Positions 24,984-33,591 of a DNA stretch of 60,948 nucleotides are shown piece by piece (positions within the stretch are counted from its first letter, which is position 1; each line of letters opens with the position of its first letter). The notes beneath the pieces were generated by a model that worked only from the letters and a program-made list of their open reading frames with translations, was not told the DNA's origin and made no database searches. The DNA is from Phaeodactylibacter sp. GTDB lineage: Bacteria > Bacteroidota > Bacteroidia > Chitinophagales > Saprospiraceae. The position numbers and the translations under genes are program-made. The DNA lies in contig JAGFJD010000527.1 of NCBI GenBank assembly GCA_024102975.1, positions 1 through 60,948 on the forward strand. Direction: 5' to 3'.

Positions 24984-26228
24984 TTACTGCTCAAAGCCGA
25001 GGATGGTTTTCACGATAATGTCGCAGCAGTCTTCCAGCTGCTCTTCCGTCATGACCAGCGGCGGAGCAAACCGGATGATATTGCCGTGGGTCGGTTTGGC
25101 GAGCAGCCCGTTGCCGGCCAGTTTCAGGCATATATTCCAGGCCGTCTCGCTGTCCGGCGTATCGTTGATGACGATGCCGTTGAGCAGGCCCTTGCCCCGC
25201 ACCAGCCGCACCAGGCCCGACCGTTCTACGAGGCCTTCCTGCATCCGGCGGCGGAAAACATGGCCCAGGCGGGCAGCATTTTCGGCCAGCTTTTCATCCC
25301 GGACCACTTCCAGGGCTTCCATGGCCACGGCGCATCCCAGCGGGTTGCCGCCGAAGGTGGAGCCGTGCTGGCCGGGTCTGAGGGTCAGCATCACTTCGTC
25401 GTCGGAAAGGACTGCCGAGACGGGGAATACCCCTCCGGAGAGCGCCTTGCCCAGGATGAGGATATCGGGCCGGACGCCTTCGTGCTCGCAGGCCGTCAGC
25501 TTGCCGGTCCGGGCGATGCCGGTCTGCACTTCATCAGCGATGAACAGGGCATTGTTTTGCCGGCAAAGCTCATAGGCTTTTCGCAGGTAGCCCTCGTCGG
25601 GAACCACCACGCCCGCTTCGCCCTGGATAGGCTCCGTCATGAAGCCTGCCACATGGGGATCCTGCAGGGCTTCCTCCAGGGCGGGCAGGTCATTGTAGGG
25701 AATGATGACGTAGCCCGGCATGTAGGGGCCGAAGTTCCGGGTGGTGTTGGGGTCCACCGAAGAGGAGATAGCCGCCAGAGAGCGGCCCCAGAAATTCCCG
25801 GAAACGAAGATGATTTTTGCCTGGTTGGTGGGCACGCCTTTGACTTCGTATGCCCATTTCCGGCAGAGTTTCACGGCTGTTTCGCAGGCCTCCACGCCGG
25901 TGTTCATCGGCAGCATGCGGCTGTATCCAAAATATTCGGTGATGTACTTTTCGTACGGCCCCAGGACGTCGTTGTAGAATGCCCGCGAGGTCAGGGTCAG
26001 CTTCTGGGCCTGCTCGGCCAGCGCCCGGACGATCCGGGGGTGGCAGTGGCCCTGGTTGACGGCGGAATAGGCGGAAAGGAAATCGTAGTATTTTTTGCCT
26101 TCGGCATCCCACAGGTAAACGCCTTCACCTCTGGACAGGACGACAGGCAGGGGGTGATAATTGTGGGCGCCGTAGCGGTCTTCCAATTGGATCAGTTCTT
26201 TTGACGACAGCATGGTTTCCTGCATCAT
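24984..26228 (-). CDS. rocD: ornithine aminotransferase
   Basis: A 414-residue class-III PLP aminotransferase. Ornithine + 2-oxoglutarate gives glutamate-5-semialdehyde + glutamate, the step linking arginine/ornithine to proline and glutamate. Seen: [21 protein letters not shown] start (residues 11-30), the dimer motif [11 protein letters not shown], the substrate region [13 protein letters not shown], the PLP-phosphate/ring Asp in IADEVQTG (Asp232), and the Schiff-base Lys in ILGKALSGG (Lys261). Length and sequence fit RocD rather than acetylornithine aminotransferase. It is last in a minus-strand group lolD-pncA-rocD with gaps of 25 and 42 bases. Cytoplasmic. Confidence 0.93.
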   Translation of the reverse strand: MMQETMLSSKELIQLEDRYGAHNYHPLPVVLSRGEGVYLWDAEGKKYYDFLSAYSAVNQGHCHPRIVRALAEQAQKLTLTSRAFYNDVLGPYEKYITEYFGYSRMLPMNTGVEACETAVKLCRKWAYEVKGVPTNQAKIIFVSGNFWGRSLAAISSSVDPNTTRNFGPYMPGYVIIPYNDLPALEEALQDPHVAGFMTEPIQGEAGVVVPDEGYLRKAYELCRQNNALFIADEVQTGIARTGKLTACEHEGVRPDILILGKALSGGVFPVSAVLSDDEVMLTLRPGQHGSTFGGNPLGCAVAMEALEVVRDEKLAENAARLGHVFRRRMQEGLVERSGLVRLVRGKGLLNGIVINDTPDSETAWNICLKLAGNGLLAKPTHGNIIRFAPPLVMTEEQLEDCCDIIVKTILGFEQ

Positions 26229-26270
26229 AGCTGTAGGTTTTACTGGTTGCGGTAATGTTTTTCCGTTTGT

Positions 26271-26882
26271 TCACACTTCACCCGATATCACAATGATAGC
26301 ACCTTTTTCGCTCATTTCCGCAACGGCCCTATCAGAATCTCCCTCCGGGAGGTTGACTCCCCGTGTGCCGTCGATGATCAGATGCGTTTTGAAACCCAGT
26401 TCCAGGGCGTCGAGGACGGTGAACCTGACGCAATAGTCCAGGGCCAGGCCCAGGATGAAGACTTCCTCAACGCCCTGTTCCCGGAGGTATTCTCCCAGGC
26501 CGGTCGACTTCCGGCGGCCGTTGTCGTAAAAACCGCTGTAACTGTCGATCTGCGGATCCGTGCCTTTGACGAAGACTTTCCGGAACCTGGAGGTATCCAG
26601 TTCGCGGACAAATTCCGCCCCGAAGCTGCCTTGTACGCAGTGCATGGGCCACAAAACCTGCTCCAGGCCATCGAGCTGGATTACATCTCCCGGCCGCCTC
26701 CAGGGGTGATTGGCGGCAAAACTCCCGTGGTTGGCAGGGTGCCAGTCCTGAGTGGCCACCACCAGCGGGAACTTTTTCATGGTCTCGTTGGCAACGGGAA
26801 TCACCTTATCGCCATCGGGCACTTCCAGAGCGCCCCCCGGGCAAAAATCGTTCTGAATGTCTATGACTAGTAATGCTTGCAT
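26271..26882 (-). CDS. pncA: nicotinamidase/pyrazinamidase
   Basis: A 203-residue isochorismatase-fold enzyme: nicotinamide + water gives nicotinate + ammonia in NAD salvage. The catalytic triad is visible as Asp8 (VIDIQNDF), Lys106 (VFVKGTD) and Cys151 (LALDYCVRFT). Metal ligands are Asp46 and His48 (ATQDWHP) and His81 (WPMHCVQ). Length and all active-site residues match E. coli PncA. It lies between the LolD-like ATPase gene (25 bases upstream) and rocD (42 bases downstream), probably in one transcript, though no functional link among the three is evident. Confidence 0.95.
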   Translation of the reverse strand: MQALLVIDIQNDFCPGGALEVPDGDKVIPVANETMKKFPLVVATQDWHPANHGSFAANHPWRRPGDVIQLDGLEQVLWPMHCVQGSFGAEFVRELDTSRFRKVFVKGTDPQIDSYSGFYDNGRRKSTGLGEYLREQGVEEVFILGLALDYCVRFTVLDALELGFKTHLIIDGTRGVNLPEGDSDRAVAEMSEKGAIIVISGEV

Positions 26883-26907
26883 GGTTATTTCGTTGCACGG
26901 CCTCTGA

Positions 26908-27558
26908 TTAATCCAGCCGTCCGTCTTTCATTTCCAGGCAGCGGTCGCTCATGGCGGCCAGTTCCTTATTGTGAGTTACGATAACGAACGTCTGCTGAAA
27001 ATCCCGGCGGAGGTCAAAGAGCAACTGGTGCAGTTCCTGGGAGGAGGCCGAGTCGAGGTTGCCGGAAGGCTCGTCAGCAAAAACGATAGCGGGCTGGTTG
27101 ACCAGGGAGCGGGCCACGGCCACGCGCTGCTGTTCTCCTCCGGAAAGCTGGGACGGTTTATGAGCCAGGCGATCCGACAGGCTCAGGTAGTCCAGCAACT
27201 GGCCGGCTCTTTCGCGCGCTTTGCCTTCCGGCTGCCTGCCAATCAAAGCGGGGATGAGCACGTTCTCCAGGGCTGTAAATTCGGGCAGCAGGTGGTGGAA
27301 CTGAAAGACGAAGCCGATATTTTGGTTGCGGAAGCCGGCCAGCTTTTTCTCGCTCAGCCGGGATATGTCCTCACCGTTGATCAGCAGGCTGCCGGTGTCG
27401 GCTTTATCCAGCGTGCCGAGGATGTGCAGCAGGGTACTCTTTCCGGCACCCGACTTGCCCACAATGGAGACCACCTCCCCCCTGCCTATTTCCAGGTCCA
27501 CTCCTTTGAGCACATGCAGCTTACCGTAGGATTTGTGAATATTGCGTGCCTGAATCAC
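26908..27558 (-). CDS. LolD-like ABC transporter ATP-binding protein
   Basis: A 216-residue ATPase of the LolD/MacB group. Walker [10 protein letters not shown] (residues 34-42), Q-loop in [17 protein letters not shown], signature [15 protein letters not shown], Walker [14 protein letters not shown] and switch VTHNKEL. The [10 protein letters not shown] region and GNLDS are typical of LolD, which powers lipoprotein release from the inner membrane to the LolA carrier. The permease (LolC/E) is not in the window, so the exact transporter is unproven. The start is GTG at 27558, giving the expected [13 protein letters not shown] terminator upstream separates it from the symporter gene. Confidence 0.88.
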   Translation of the reverse strand: MIQARNIHKSYGKLHVLKGVDLEIGRGEVVSIVGKSGAGKSTLLHILGTLDKADTGSLLINGEDISRLSEKKLAGFRNQNIGFVFQFHHLLPEFTALENVLIPALIGRQPEGKARERAGQLLDYLSLSDRLAHKPSQLSGGEQQRVAVARSLVNQPAIVFADEPSGNLDSASSQELHQLLFDLRRDFQQTFVIVTHNKELAAMSDRCLEMKDGRLD

Positions 27559-27593
27559 AGATTGAATTTTTATGCGTTAGGCCGAAAGTAAAA

Positions 27594-27623
27594 CAAAAAA
27601 ACAGGACAGGAAAGCCCTGCCCC
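27594..27623 (-). terminator. Rho-independent terminator after symporter gene
   Basis: On the minus strand the stem GGGGCAGG pairs with CCTGTCCT across a 5-base loop and is followed by a T-rich run. It lies 28 bases after the symporter stop. Confidence 0.7.
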
Positions 27624-27650
27624 GTTTTCTGTTCGTGCAGCATGGCCTTT

Positions 27651-29411
27651 CTACCAGAAATAGCCGACGATAATGGCGGTAACGATCAGCAACAGGATCG
27701 CAAGCACCCGGTAGTTCTTGTACCAGGGAAGGGCCTTCAGTTCCCGTGTCTCTTCCCGGAATATTTTCTGCTCCCAGGTGTAATCTTCGACCTGAGCCCG
27801 GGAGGGAGGCGGCGTGTTCAGGCTCACGGCGACATGGACCAGCAGGCAGAGTATCCACATGATGAAAGCCATCAGCAGGAAATGGATGCCCGTAAGTGCT
27901 TTTATCCAGCCGGCCGGCTCTGCGCCCTCACCCAGGGTATTGACATAGACCTGAAGGATGAGCATGAATATGGCAAAGGCGAAGCCAAAGAGCAGGCTGA
28001 CGATCGAGCCGGCGGCGCTGGCCCGTTTCCAGAACAGCCCGAGTATGAAGGTGGCCACCGCCGGCGGCGCCGTATAGCTGATGACGAGCTGCAGGTATTG
28101 CCACAGGGAGTCGGACACTTTCTCGATAAAAGGCACCCATGCTGCCGCCAGGACAACCAGGATGACCGTGGCGACCTGCCCGGCCCGCACCAGTTGCTGG
28201 CTGGTCAGCGTCGGGCGGATGTTGCGGACAAAGTCCATGGTAATCAGGGTAGAAGCAGAGTTGAAGGTAGCCGAGACCGACGACATCATGGCCGCCAGCA
28301 ACCCGGCGACCACCAGGCCGAGGACGCCGGAGGGCAGCAATTGCATCAGCAATACCGGGTAGGTCAGGTTGGCGCATTGCGACAGTTCCTGGCAGGGCGT
28401 CCCGTCTCCGGTGATATAATTGAGGCCCGAAATATCCAGGTCGGAAAAGATCAGCAGGGCCAGCGTACCGGGAACCACCATGATGAAGATGACCGGCAGC
28501 TTGAGCAGGCCGGCAAAAAGGGCGCCCCAGCGGCCGTGGTTCAGGTCGCGGGCGCCCAGCACCCGCTGCACCATAAACTGGTTGTTGGCCCAGAAGTAAA
28601 AGCCCAGCAAAGGCACCCCGGTCAGCAGGCCGTACCAGGGCATGAATTCATCATTGGAAGGGCGCACCAGGCTGAACGCCTCACGGGCATTTCCGGGAGC
28701 GTAATGCCCCAGCGCTTTGGCCTCCTCCACGGAAGCCACGCCCCCGGCCTGTATCTTTTCGGTCAGCGCCGCCATCATGGCGCCCCAGCCGCCGCCAAAT
28801 TCCTGGAAGGCGTAGTAGGTCAGCAGGATGGAACCGATGACCAGGAGGATAGCCTGCACCACTTCGGTCTGTATGACCGAGTTCAACCCCCCGGGGATCG
28901 TATATGCCGCCGCCGCGATGGCGAGCAACAGGATAATTTGCCAGGACGGCAATGAGGGGAACAACAGCTTCAGCACGATACTGCCCACATACAGGCCGGC
29001 CGCCGTGTCCACCATGACGTTGCCGACGATGGTTATGAAAGAAAAATAGTAACGGGAACGCCGGTCATATCGCCGCTCCAGAAATTCCGGCATGGTGTAC
29101 ACCCCTGATTTCAGGTAGAACGGCAGGAAGAAGATCGAGAAAAAAATGAGGACGACCACCGCAAACCACTCATAATTGTAAACATGTATGTTGGTTTTAT
29201 AGGCATCCCCGGCAAGGCCGATCAGCGTAGAGCTGGAGATGTTGGCAGAAAAGAGGGCGATGCCCACGATTGGCCAGGGCATCCCCCGCCCGGCCAGGAA
29301 GTAATCTTCAGAGCTGTTGCGTTTGCCGTGGTAGATGCCGTAACCGATGATCAGCACAGCGTATGTCAACATGATCCCGATGTCAAGGACACTAAGCTGG
29401 AATTGCTCCAT
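27651..29411 (-). CDS. sodium/solute symporter (SSS family)
   Basis: A 586-residue inner-membrane transporter of the SSS (SGLT-like) family with about 14 hydrophobic helices. Typical motifs: an N-terminal helix (LDIGIMLTYAVLIIGYGIYH); EDYFLAGRGMPWPIVGIALF and SANISSSTLIGLAGDAY, the conserved family opening; then YTMPEFLERRYDRRSRYYFS; and TIPGGLNSVIQTEVVQ, which matches the family signature with the Na-coordinating region. Sequence is closest to sugar/inositol-type members, and the substrate is not predictable beyond that. It appears monocistronic: a terminator follows it, and upstream there are about 580 gene-free bases including a small-RNA candidate with its own terminator. Confidence 0.9.
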   Translation of the reverse strand: MEQFQLSVLDIGIMLTYAVLIIGYGIYHGKRNSSEDYFLAGRGMPWPIVGIALFSANISSSTLIGLAGDAYKTNIHVYNYEWFAVVVLIFFSIFFLPFYLKSGVYTMPEFLERRYDRRSRYYFSFITIVGNVMVDTAAGLYVGSIVLKLLFPSLPSWQIILLLAIAAAAYTIPGGLNSVIQTEVVQAILLVIGSILLTYYAFQEFGGGWGAMMAALTEKIQAGGVASVEEAKALGHYAPGNAREAFSLVRPSNDEFMPWYGLLTGVPLLGFYFWANNQFMVQRVLGARDLNHGRWGALFAGLLKLPVIFIMVVPGTLALLIFSDLDISGLNYITGDGTPCQELSQCANLTYPVLLMQLLPSGVLGLVVAGLLAAMMSSVSATFNSASTLITMDFVRNIRPTLTSQQLVRAGQVATVILVVLAAAWVPFIEKVSDSLWQYLQLVISYTAPPAVATFILGLFWKRASAAGSIVSLLFGFAFAIFMLILQVYVNTLGEGAEPAGWIKALTGIHFLLMAFIMWILCLLVHVAVSLNTPPPSRAQVEDYTWEQKIFREETRELKALPWYKNYRVLAILLLIVTAIIVGYFW

Positions 29412-29623
29412 AATGTTAAGTTGGTTTAGTTAGTTTCATACATTGGCGGGATCACAAAGGGAAAACAAACAGGGTTTAGTGAGATCAGCAATCCGGCCGG
29501 CCTAAAAATAGGGCATTTATAACAATACCCGGACAATTACATTTGGAATTTTGCAAAAAAACAGAAGGAAAGCAGACAAAAAAGAAGGAAAAAACTATAC
29601 TGTTTGGAAAAAGGAATAGCAGG

Positions 29624-29659
29624 AAAAAAAGAGAGCGAAGACATGAAATGCTTCGCTCT
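29624..29659 (-). terminator. Rho-independent terminator
   Basis: On the minus strand AGAGCGAAG and CTTCGCTCT form a perfect 9-bp stem with a 10-base loop, followed by CTTTTTTT. Confidence 0.8.
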
Positions 29660-29785
29660 TGTAAGAAATCACCCGACTGTTATTATGAAGGATTTTTACA
29701 TCCTCCAGAATATACTACCATTTAAATCTTAAACCATTTAACCAAAGGCTTTATATCGAAAGTCTATCGATTTCCATCTTTTATT
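29624..29785 (-). ncRNA. candidate small RNA in spacer
   Basis: The unit is bounded by a consensus -7 box (TAGCTTTG) and a terminator with 9-bp stem plus T-run. Its only ATG frames are under ten codons. An internal small hairpin, AGGAT paired with ATCCT, is present. No known RNA family is recognised. Confidence 0.4.
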
Positions 29786-29791
29786 CTGCTA

Positions 29792-29827
29792 CAAAGCTAC
29801 TAACAAAGATGCAAAATCGGAAACAAA
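29792..29827 (-). promoter_or_regulatory. candidate promoter of the small RNA
   Basis: On the minus strand a -33-like TTTG (29824-29827) and a perfect -7 box TAGCTTTG (29792-29799) are separated by 24 bases, slightly longer than the usual spacing. Confidence 0.45.
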
Positions 29828-29991
29828 TGTTAAAATAATCTTAAATTTTTTAACCGCCCTTGGCCGGGAGGCCTATGCCTTCCTTTTATTATTTGCCTGC
29901 CCCGCTATTATTAAGTACAAAATCCGGCAGGCTATTGTTCTTTCAACGGGAAAATTTTCCAAAGGGTTCAGCTGGAAGGGAAAAAATGTTT

Positions 29992-30798
29992 TCAGAGATC
30001 CGTACGCTTCACCATTAACCAGGCCAGGCTGATAAATGCCAGGGAATAAGCGACAACAGTGGCCGATGCCTCCGCCGGGCTGAGGAACAGCCGGAAGCCG
30101 TACTGCGACAGGAACTGGTCCGCCATCTGAGTAAAGGGCAGGGGGACGAGGTCTTCCACCGCATTCATCGGATAGAAGTGCATGCTCCGGTGTTTCACCA
30201 GTTGAAGGTGGACGCCCCAGCGCAGGATCAGCTCGATAAACATGATGTAGGCCAGATAGAGGAAGAGAGCGATCCCGGTCCGCTTGGCCAGGAATCCGAT
30301 CATCAGCCCAAAGCTCATATACCCCCAGCACATCAGGAAATACCGGGGGATGTAGTCAGCATGCTGCCACACTTTATGCCAGTAAACGGAAGAGGTATTG
30401 AAGTATCCGATCAGCAGGGCGCACAGGGCGTAATAGGCCGTCGCCATGAGGCTCATGCAGAGGATAAAATACACCTTGCCCAGAAAATACTGCCGGCGGC
30501 TAAGGCCGGTGATGATGTTCTGCCGCATGGTGCGGTAGCTGTATTCGGTGGTGATGACGATGACCGAGAGGAACCCGAAAAAGAAGAAGCACAGCCAGTT
30601 GCCTACATATCCCAGGTATTCCCATACCGTCGGGAAGATGAAAAACACCTCGTTGGTCATCAGAGGCGGGGGCAACTGATCGATGCGTTTGCCGGTGAGC
30701 AGGATAGCTGGCAGCAAGACAAAATAGAACAGGGTGAAAATGCGGAAAGACAACAGCTTGTTGAGCTTTATCCATTCCAGTTTTAGCAGGTACAGCAT
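29992..30798 (-). CDS. ABC-2 type transporter permease
   Basis: A 268-residue membrane protein with about six helices: an N-terminal helix in LSFRIFTLFYFVLLPAILL; YLGYVGNWLCFFFFGFLSVI; then the ABC-2 landmark TTEYSYRTMRQNIITGLSRR, in which the E-x-x-x-x-T-x-R-Q loop is typical; and further helices to VVAYSLAFISLAWLMVKRTD. Domain type is the ABC2 permease of drug, lipid or bacteriocin-immunity exporters; the substrate is unknown. I prefer the ATG at 30798 (MLYLLKLEWIKL) over 30822, because the extra eight residues are basic and not conserved in type. The ATPase gene lies 60 bases upstream on the same strand and should be its partner. Confidence 0.87.
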   Translation of the reverse strand: MLYLLKLEWIKLNKLLSFRIFTLFYFVLLPAILLTGKRIDQLPPPLMTNEVFFIFPTVWEYLGYVGNWLCFFFFGFLSVIVITTEYSYRTMRQNIITGLSRRQYFLGKVYFILCMSLMATAYYALCALLIGYFNTSSVYWHKVWQHADYIPRYFLMCWGYMSFGLMIGFLAKRTGIALFLYLAYIMFIELILRWGVHLQLVKHRSMHFYPMNAVEDLVPLPFTQMADQFLSQYGFRLFLSPAEASATVVAYSLAFISLAWLMVKRTDL

Positions 30799-30858
30799 TT
30801 CAGGTTTCCGCTTTGAGAACAAATAGTCATAATATGGGCCACTGTATGGCGAAACCGG

Positions 30859-31758
30859 TCAATTCGCATCCTTCTTGCCGGTGATTTCCAGGAATTCCGA
30901 TTCCAGGCTTTTTTTGACGACCCGCAGGTGAGAAAGGGCGACCCCCTGCCTGAAAGCCATCTGGTTGATCTGCGCCGGAGGCACTTCTTCGCTCAGATAG
31001 AGGATCAGCTTCCCCTCTTCTTCCTCGATGCGGCGCACCGGCGGGTATTGCCCCATAGCGGATTTCAGGCCGTCGAGGTTTTCCGCCGATACTTCTACCA
31101 GCATGTCGTCGCTGATGATGGCGCCTACCGTTCCGCTGGCCAGCAGGCGGCCTTCTTTGATGATGGCGACGTGCGAACATACCTTCTCCACTTCGTCGAG
31201 GATGTGGCTGGCCATGATAATGGTCTTGCCCATGGCAGCGATCTCCCGCAGCGTCTGGCGCACCTCGGCGATTCCCTGGGGGTCCAGCCCGTTGGTGGGC
31301 TCGTCGAAGATCAGCACTTCGGGGTCGCCGATCATAGCTCCGGCGATGGCCAGCCGCTGTTTCATCCCCAGGGAAAACGTCCTGAACCTGGAGTGGCGGC
31401 GACGGTGCAGGTTGACCAGTTCGAGCAGGTGGTCGATCCGGGGCTCTTTTACCCGCCGGATGTGGGCGATCAGCCGCAGGTTGTCCACTGCATTCAGGTA
31501 GGGGTAGAAGTTCGGAGTCTCCAGCAGGGCGCCGATGTGGTGGCGGTGCCATTTGCCGTACCGGCCGCCAAACCAGGTGAAGGAGCCGCTGTTCTGGTGG
31601 ATAATGCCCAGGATGATGCCCAGGGTAGTGGTCTTCCCGCTGCCGTTGGGGCCCAGGATGCCGAAGGACATTCCCTGCCCGACCTCCAGGCTGAGATTGT
31701 CTACCGCCGTTATCTTGCCATACCGCTTGGACAGGCCGCTGATGTTTAAAACACGCAT
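30859..31758 (-). CDS. ABC transporter ATP-binding protein (ABC-2 exporter)
   Basis: A 299-residue ATPase of the multidrug/CcmA-NatA type. Walker A GPNGSGKTTT, Q-loop near ALLETPNFYPYLNAVDNL, signature FSLGMKQRLAIAGAM, Walker B VLIFDEPTNGLDP, switch MASHILDEVEKV, and a C-terminal extension (residues 220-299) usual for this class. It energises export with the ABC-2 permease encoded downstream. The -7 box TATCTTTG lies 27 bases ahead of the ATG. The photolyase gene diverges from the other side of the same 136-base spacer. Confidence 0.92.
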   Translation of the reverse strand: MRVLNISGLSKRYGKITAVDNLSLEVGQGMSFGILGPNGSGKTTTLGIILGIIHQNSGSFTWFGGRYGKWHRHHIGALLETPNFYPYLNAVDNLRLIAHIRRVKEPRIDHLLELVNLHRRRHSRFRTFSLGMKQRLAIAGAMIGDPEVLIFDEPTNGLDPQGIAEVRQTLREIAAMGKTIIMASHILDEVEKVCSHVAIIKEGRLLASGTVGAIISDDMLVEVSAENLDGLKSAMGQYPPVRRIEEEEGKLILYLSEEVPPAQINQMAFRQGVALSHLRVVKKSLESEFLEITGKKDAN

Positions 31759-31784
31759 AGTTGTGTTTATTTTCCGACAAGGCT

Positions 31785-31792
31785 CAAAGATA
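31785..31792 (-). promoter_or_regulatory. candidate -7 box for the ABC exporter
   Basis: On the minus strand TATCTTTG fits TAnnTTTG exactly. It would give a leader of about 20 bases before the ATPase start at 31758. Confidence 0.5.
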
Positions 31793-31894
31793 GGAATATC
31801 CCCTCACCGGAAAACCTTTATTGATCAACCCTCCGAAAACATGGATGAACAATGGGCACGGGTAGCTGTTGGATGGCTGGTTAAGAGATTGTTT

Positions 31895-33445
31895 ATGAAA
31901 AAAAAATACCAAAAGCTGCGGCTCATCCTGGGCGACCAGCTCAACATCCGGCATTCCTGGTTCGAAGAGAAAAACGACGAGGTGCTGTACGTGCTCATGG
32001 AAACCCTCTCCGAAACGGGATACGTCCGCCATCACATCCAAAAAGTGGCCGGTTTCTTCCTGGCTATGCGGGCTTTCGCCGGAGAGCTGCAGGATAAGGG
32101 CCATCAGGTGCGTTACCTCACCCTGGACGACGCCGCAAACCGGCAGTCCATCAGCGGCAACATCCGGGCCCTGGCTGAAGAATACGGCATCCGGGCATTC
32201 GAATATCTGCTGCCCGATGAGTACCGCCTGGACGAGGAACTCAGAAGCCTGTGCCGGGAACTCGGGGCAGAAAGCCGCCATTTCGACACGGAGCACTTCC
32301 TGACGCCGCGCCTGGGCGTAGAGGCCTTCTTTAAAGGAAAAAAAACCTACCTGCTGGAAAGCTTTTACCGCCACATGCGCAAAGCGCACAACATCCTGAT
32401 GGAAGCGGACGGCGAGACGCCGCTGACCGGCCAGTGGAACTACGACCAGGACAACCGGAAGAAACTGCCCAAAGGACAACCCATCCCGAAGCCGCTGCAC
32501 TTCAGCCACGACGCCGCCGACATCGTGAACATGCTCAGGGAGAAGCAGGTAGAGACCATTGGCGCCATTGATGAAAAGCACTTCCCCTGGCCTGTCACCC
32601 GCCGGGAATGCCTGGAACTGCTGAACCATTTCGTTGAACACCAGCTGCCGCTGTTCGGCACCTATCAGGACGCCATGACGGAGGGGGGCTATTTGTTGTT
32701 CCATTCCAAGCTTTCCTTCGCCATGAATGTCAAGCTGTTGCACCCATTGGAGGTCGTAAGCGCCTGCATCCGGCACTGGAAAGCACACCAGGACAAGATT
32801 GACATTTCGCAGATCGAAGGTTTCGTCCGGCAGGTCATCGGCTGGCGGGAATACATGCGGGGCATCTACTGGGCGAAGATGCCGGCTTTCGCCGAAATGA
32901 ACTATTTCGGCCACCAGGCCAGGCTGCCGGACTGGTACTGGACCGGCAAAACGAAAATGAACTGCCTGAAACACGCCATCGGCCAATCGCTGGACAGGGC
33001 CTACGCTCACCACATCCAGCGCCTGATGGTCACGGGAAATTTCGCCCTGCTCCTGGGCGTACACCCCGACGAACTGGACGAGTGGTACCTCGGCATTTAT
33101 ATGGACGCCATAGAATGGGTGGAGATAACCAACACCCGGGGCATGAGCCAGTTTGCCGACGGCGGCATCGTCGGCACCAAGCCCTATGTCTCCAGCGCCA
33201 ATTACATCCACAAAATGGGGGACTACTGCTCCAATTGCCATTACGACCGAAAGGCCAAATACGGCGAAAAGGCCTGCCCGTTCAACAGCCTGTACTGGGA
33301 CTTTTACGACCGGCATTCCGACAAGCTGAGCAACAACCCCCGCATCGGCATGATGTACCGGGTGTGGGGCCGCATGGACGGAGAGGAACGGGAGAAAATC
33401 CTGCGGCAGGCGGCGGAGTATAAGAAAAGGGTTGAGGAGTTGTGA
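31895..33445 (+). CDS. iron-sulfur (6-4) photolyase / FeS-BCP family (PhrB-type)
   Basis: A 516-residue DNA-repair flavoprotein of the prokaryotic FeS-BCP group (deoxyribodipyrimidine photolyase-related). The start LRLILGDQLN and the FAD region EGFVRQVIGWREYMRGIYW are typical. Four cysteines at 357, 445, 448 and 461 have the same spacing (88, 3, 13) as the cluster ligands of Agrobacterium PhrB (350, 438, 441, 454), so a [4Fe-4S] cluster is expected. The class repairs (6-4) photoproducts with blue light and often carries a lumazine antenna. I place the start at ATG 31895 because the open frame to 31535 lies inside the divergent ABC gene and lacks family sequence. Confidence 0.93.
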   Translation: MKKKYQKLRLILGDQLNIRHSWFEEKNDEVLYVLMETLSETGYVRHHIQKVAGFFLAMRAFAGELQDKGHQVRYLTLDDAANRQSISGNIRALAEEYGIRAFEYLLPDEYRLDEELRSLCRELGAESRHFDTEHFLTPRLGVEAFFKGKKTYLLESFYRHMRKAHNILMEADGETPLTGQWNYDQDNRKKLPKGQPIPKPLHFSHDAADIVNMLREKQVETIGAIDEKHFPWPVTRRECLELLNHFVEHQLPLFGTYQDAMTEGGYLLFHSKLSFAMNVKLLHPLEVVSACIRHWKAHQDKIDISQIEGFVRQVIGWREYMRGIYWAKMPAFAEMNYFGHQARLPDWYWTGKTKMNCLKHAIGQSLDRAYAHHIQRLMVTGNFALLLGVHPDELDEWYLGIYMDAIEWVEITNTRGMSQFADGGIVGTKPYVSSANYIHKMGDYCSNCHYDRKAKYGEKACPFNSLYWDFYDRHSDKLSNNPRIGMMYRVWGRMDGEEREKILRQAAEYKKRVEEL

Positions 33446-33591
33446 GGGGGGGAGAAGTATATACGTGCATTCGCGAAGGGAGTATTCCAAAAATCAGGGC
33501 TCACAGGCTCTGCTTTGCGAGCAGGGTAAACGCTTTTGGCCACTTTGTTTTACTTTTATGCGGGCAAATCATTCAGCTACCCTGATCAATT

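Larger units (their letters stand above)
29412..29991. other. 580-base AT-rich spacer with small-RNA candidate
   Basis: No protein gene is supported. The minus strand carries a -7/-33 promoter-like pair near 29792-29827, about 160 bases of non-coding sequence, and a strong terminator at 29624-29659. The left part (29412-29620) should hold the symporter promoter, though I cannot pick a clear box. Confidence 0.6.

Noticed and set aside
29543..29725. 60-codon plus-strand open frame in the AT-rich spacer
   Set aside because: It reads through the small-RNA candidate's terminator in antisense and is Lys/Arg-rich low-complexity sequence.
31535..31894. Upstream extension of the photolyase frame
   Set aside because: It overlaps the divergent ABC ATPase gene and its promoter, and photolyase homology begins at the ATG at 31895.
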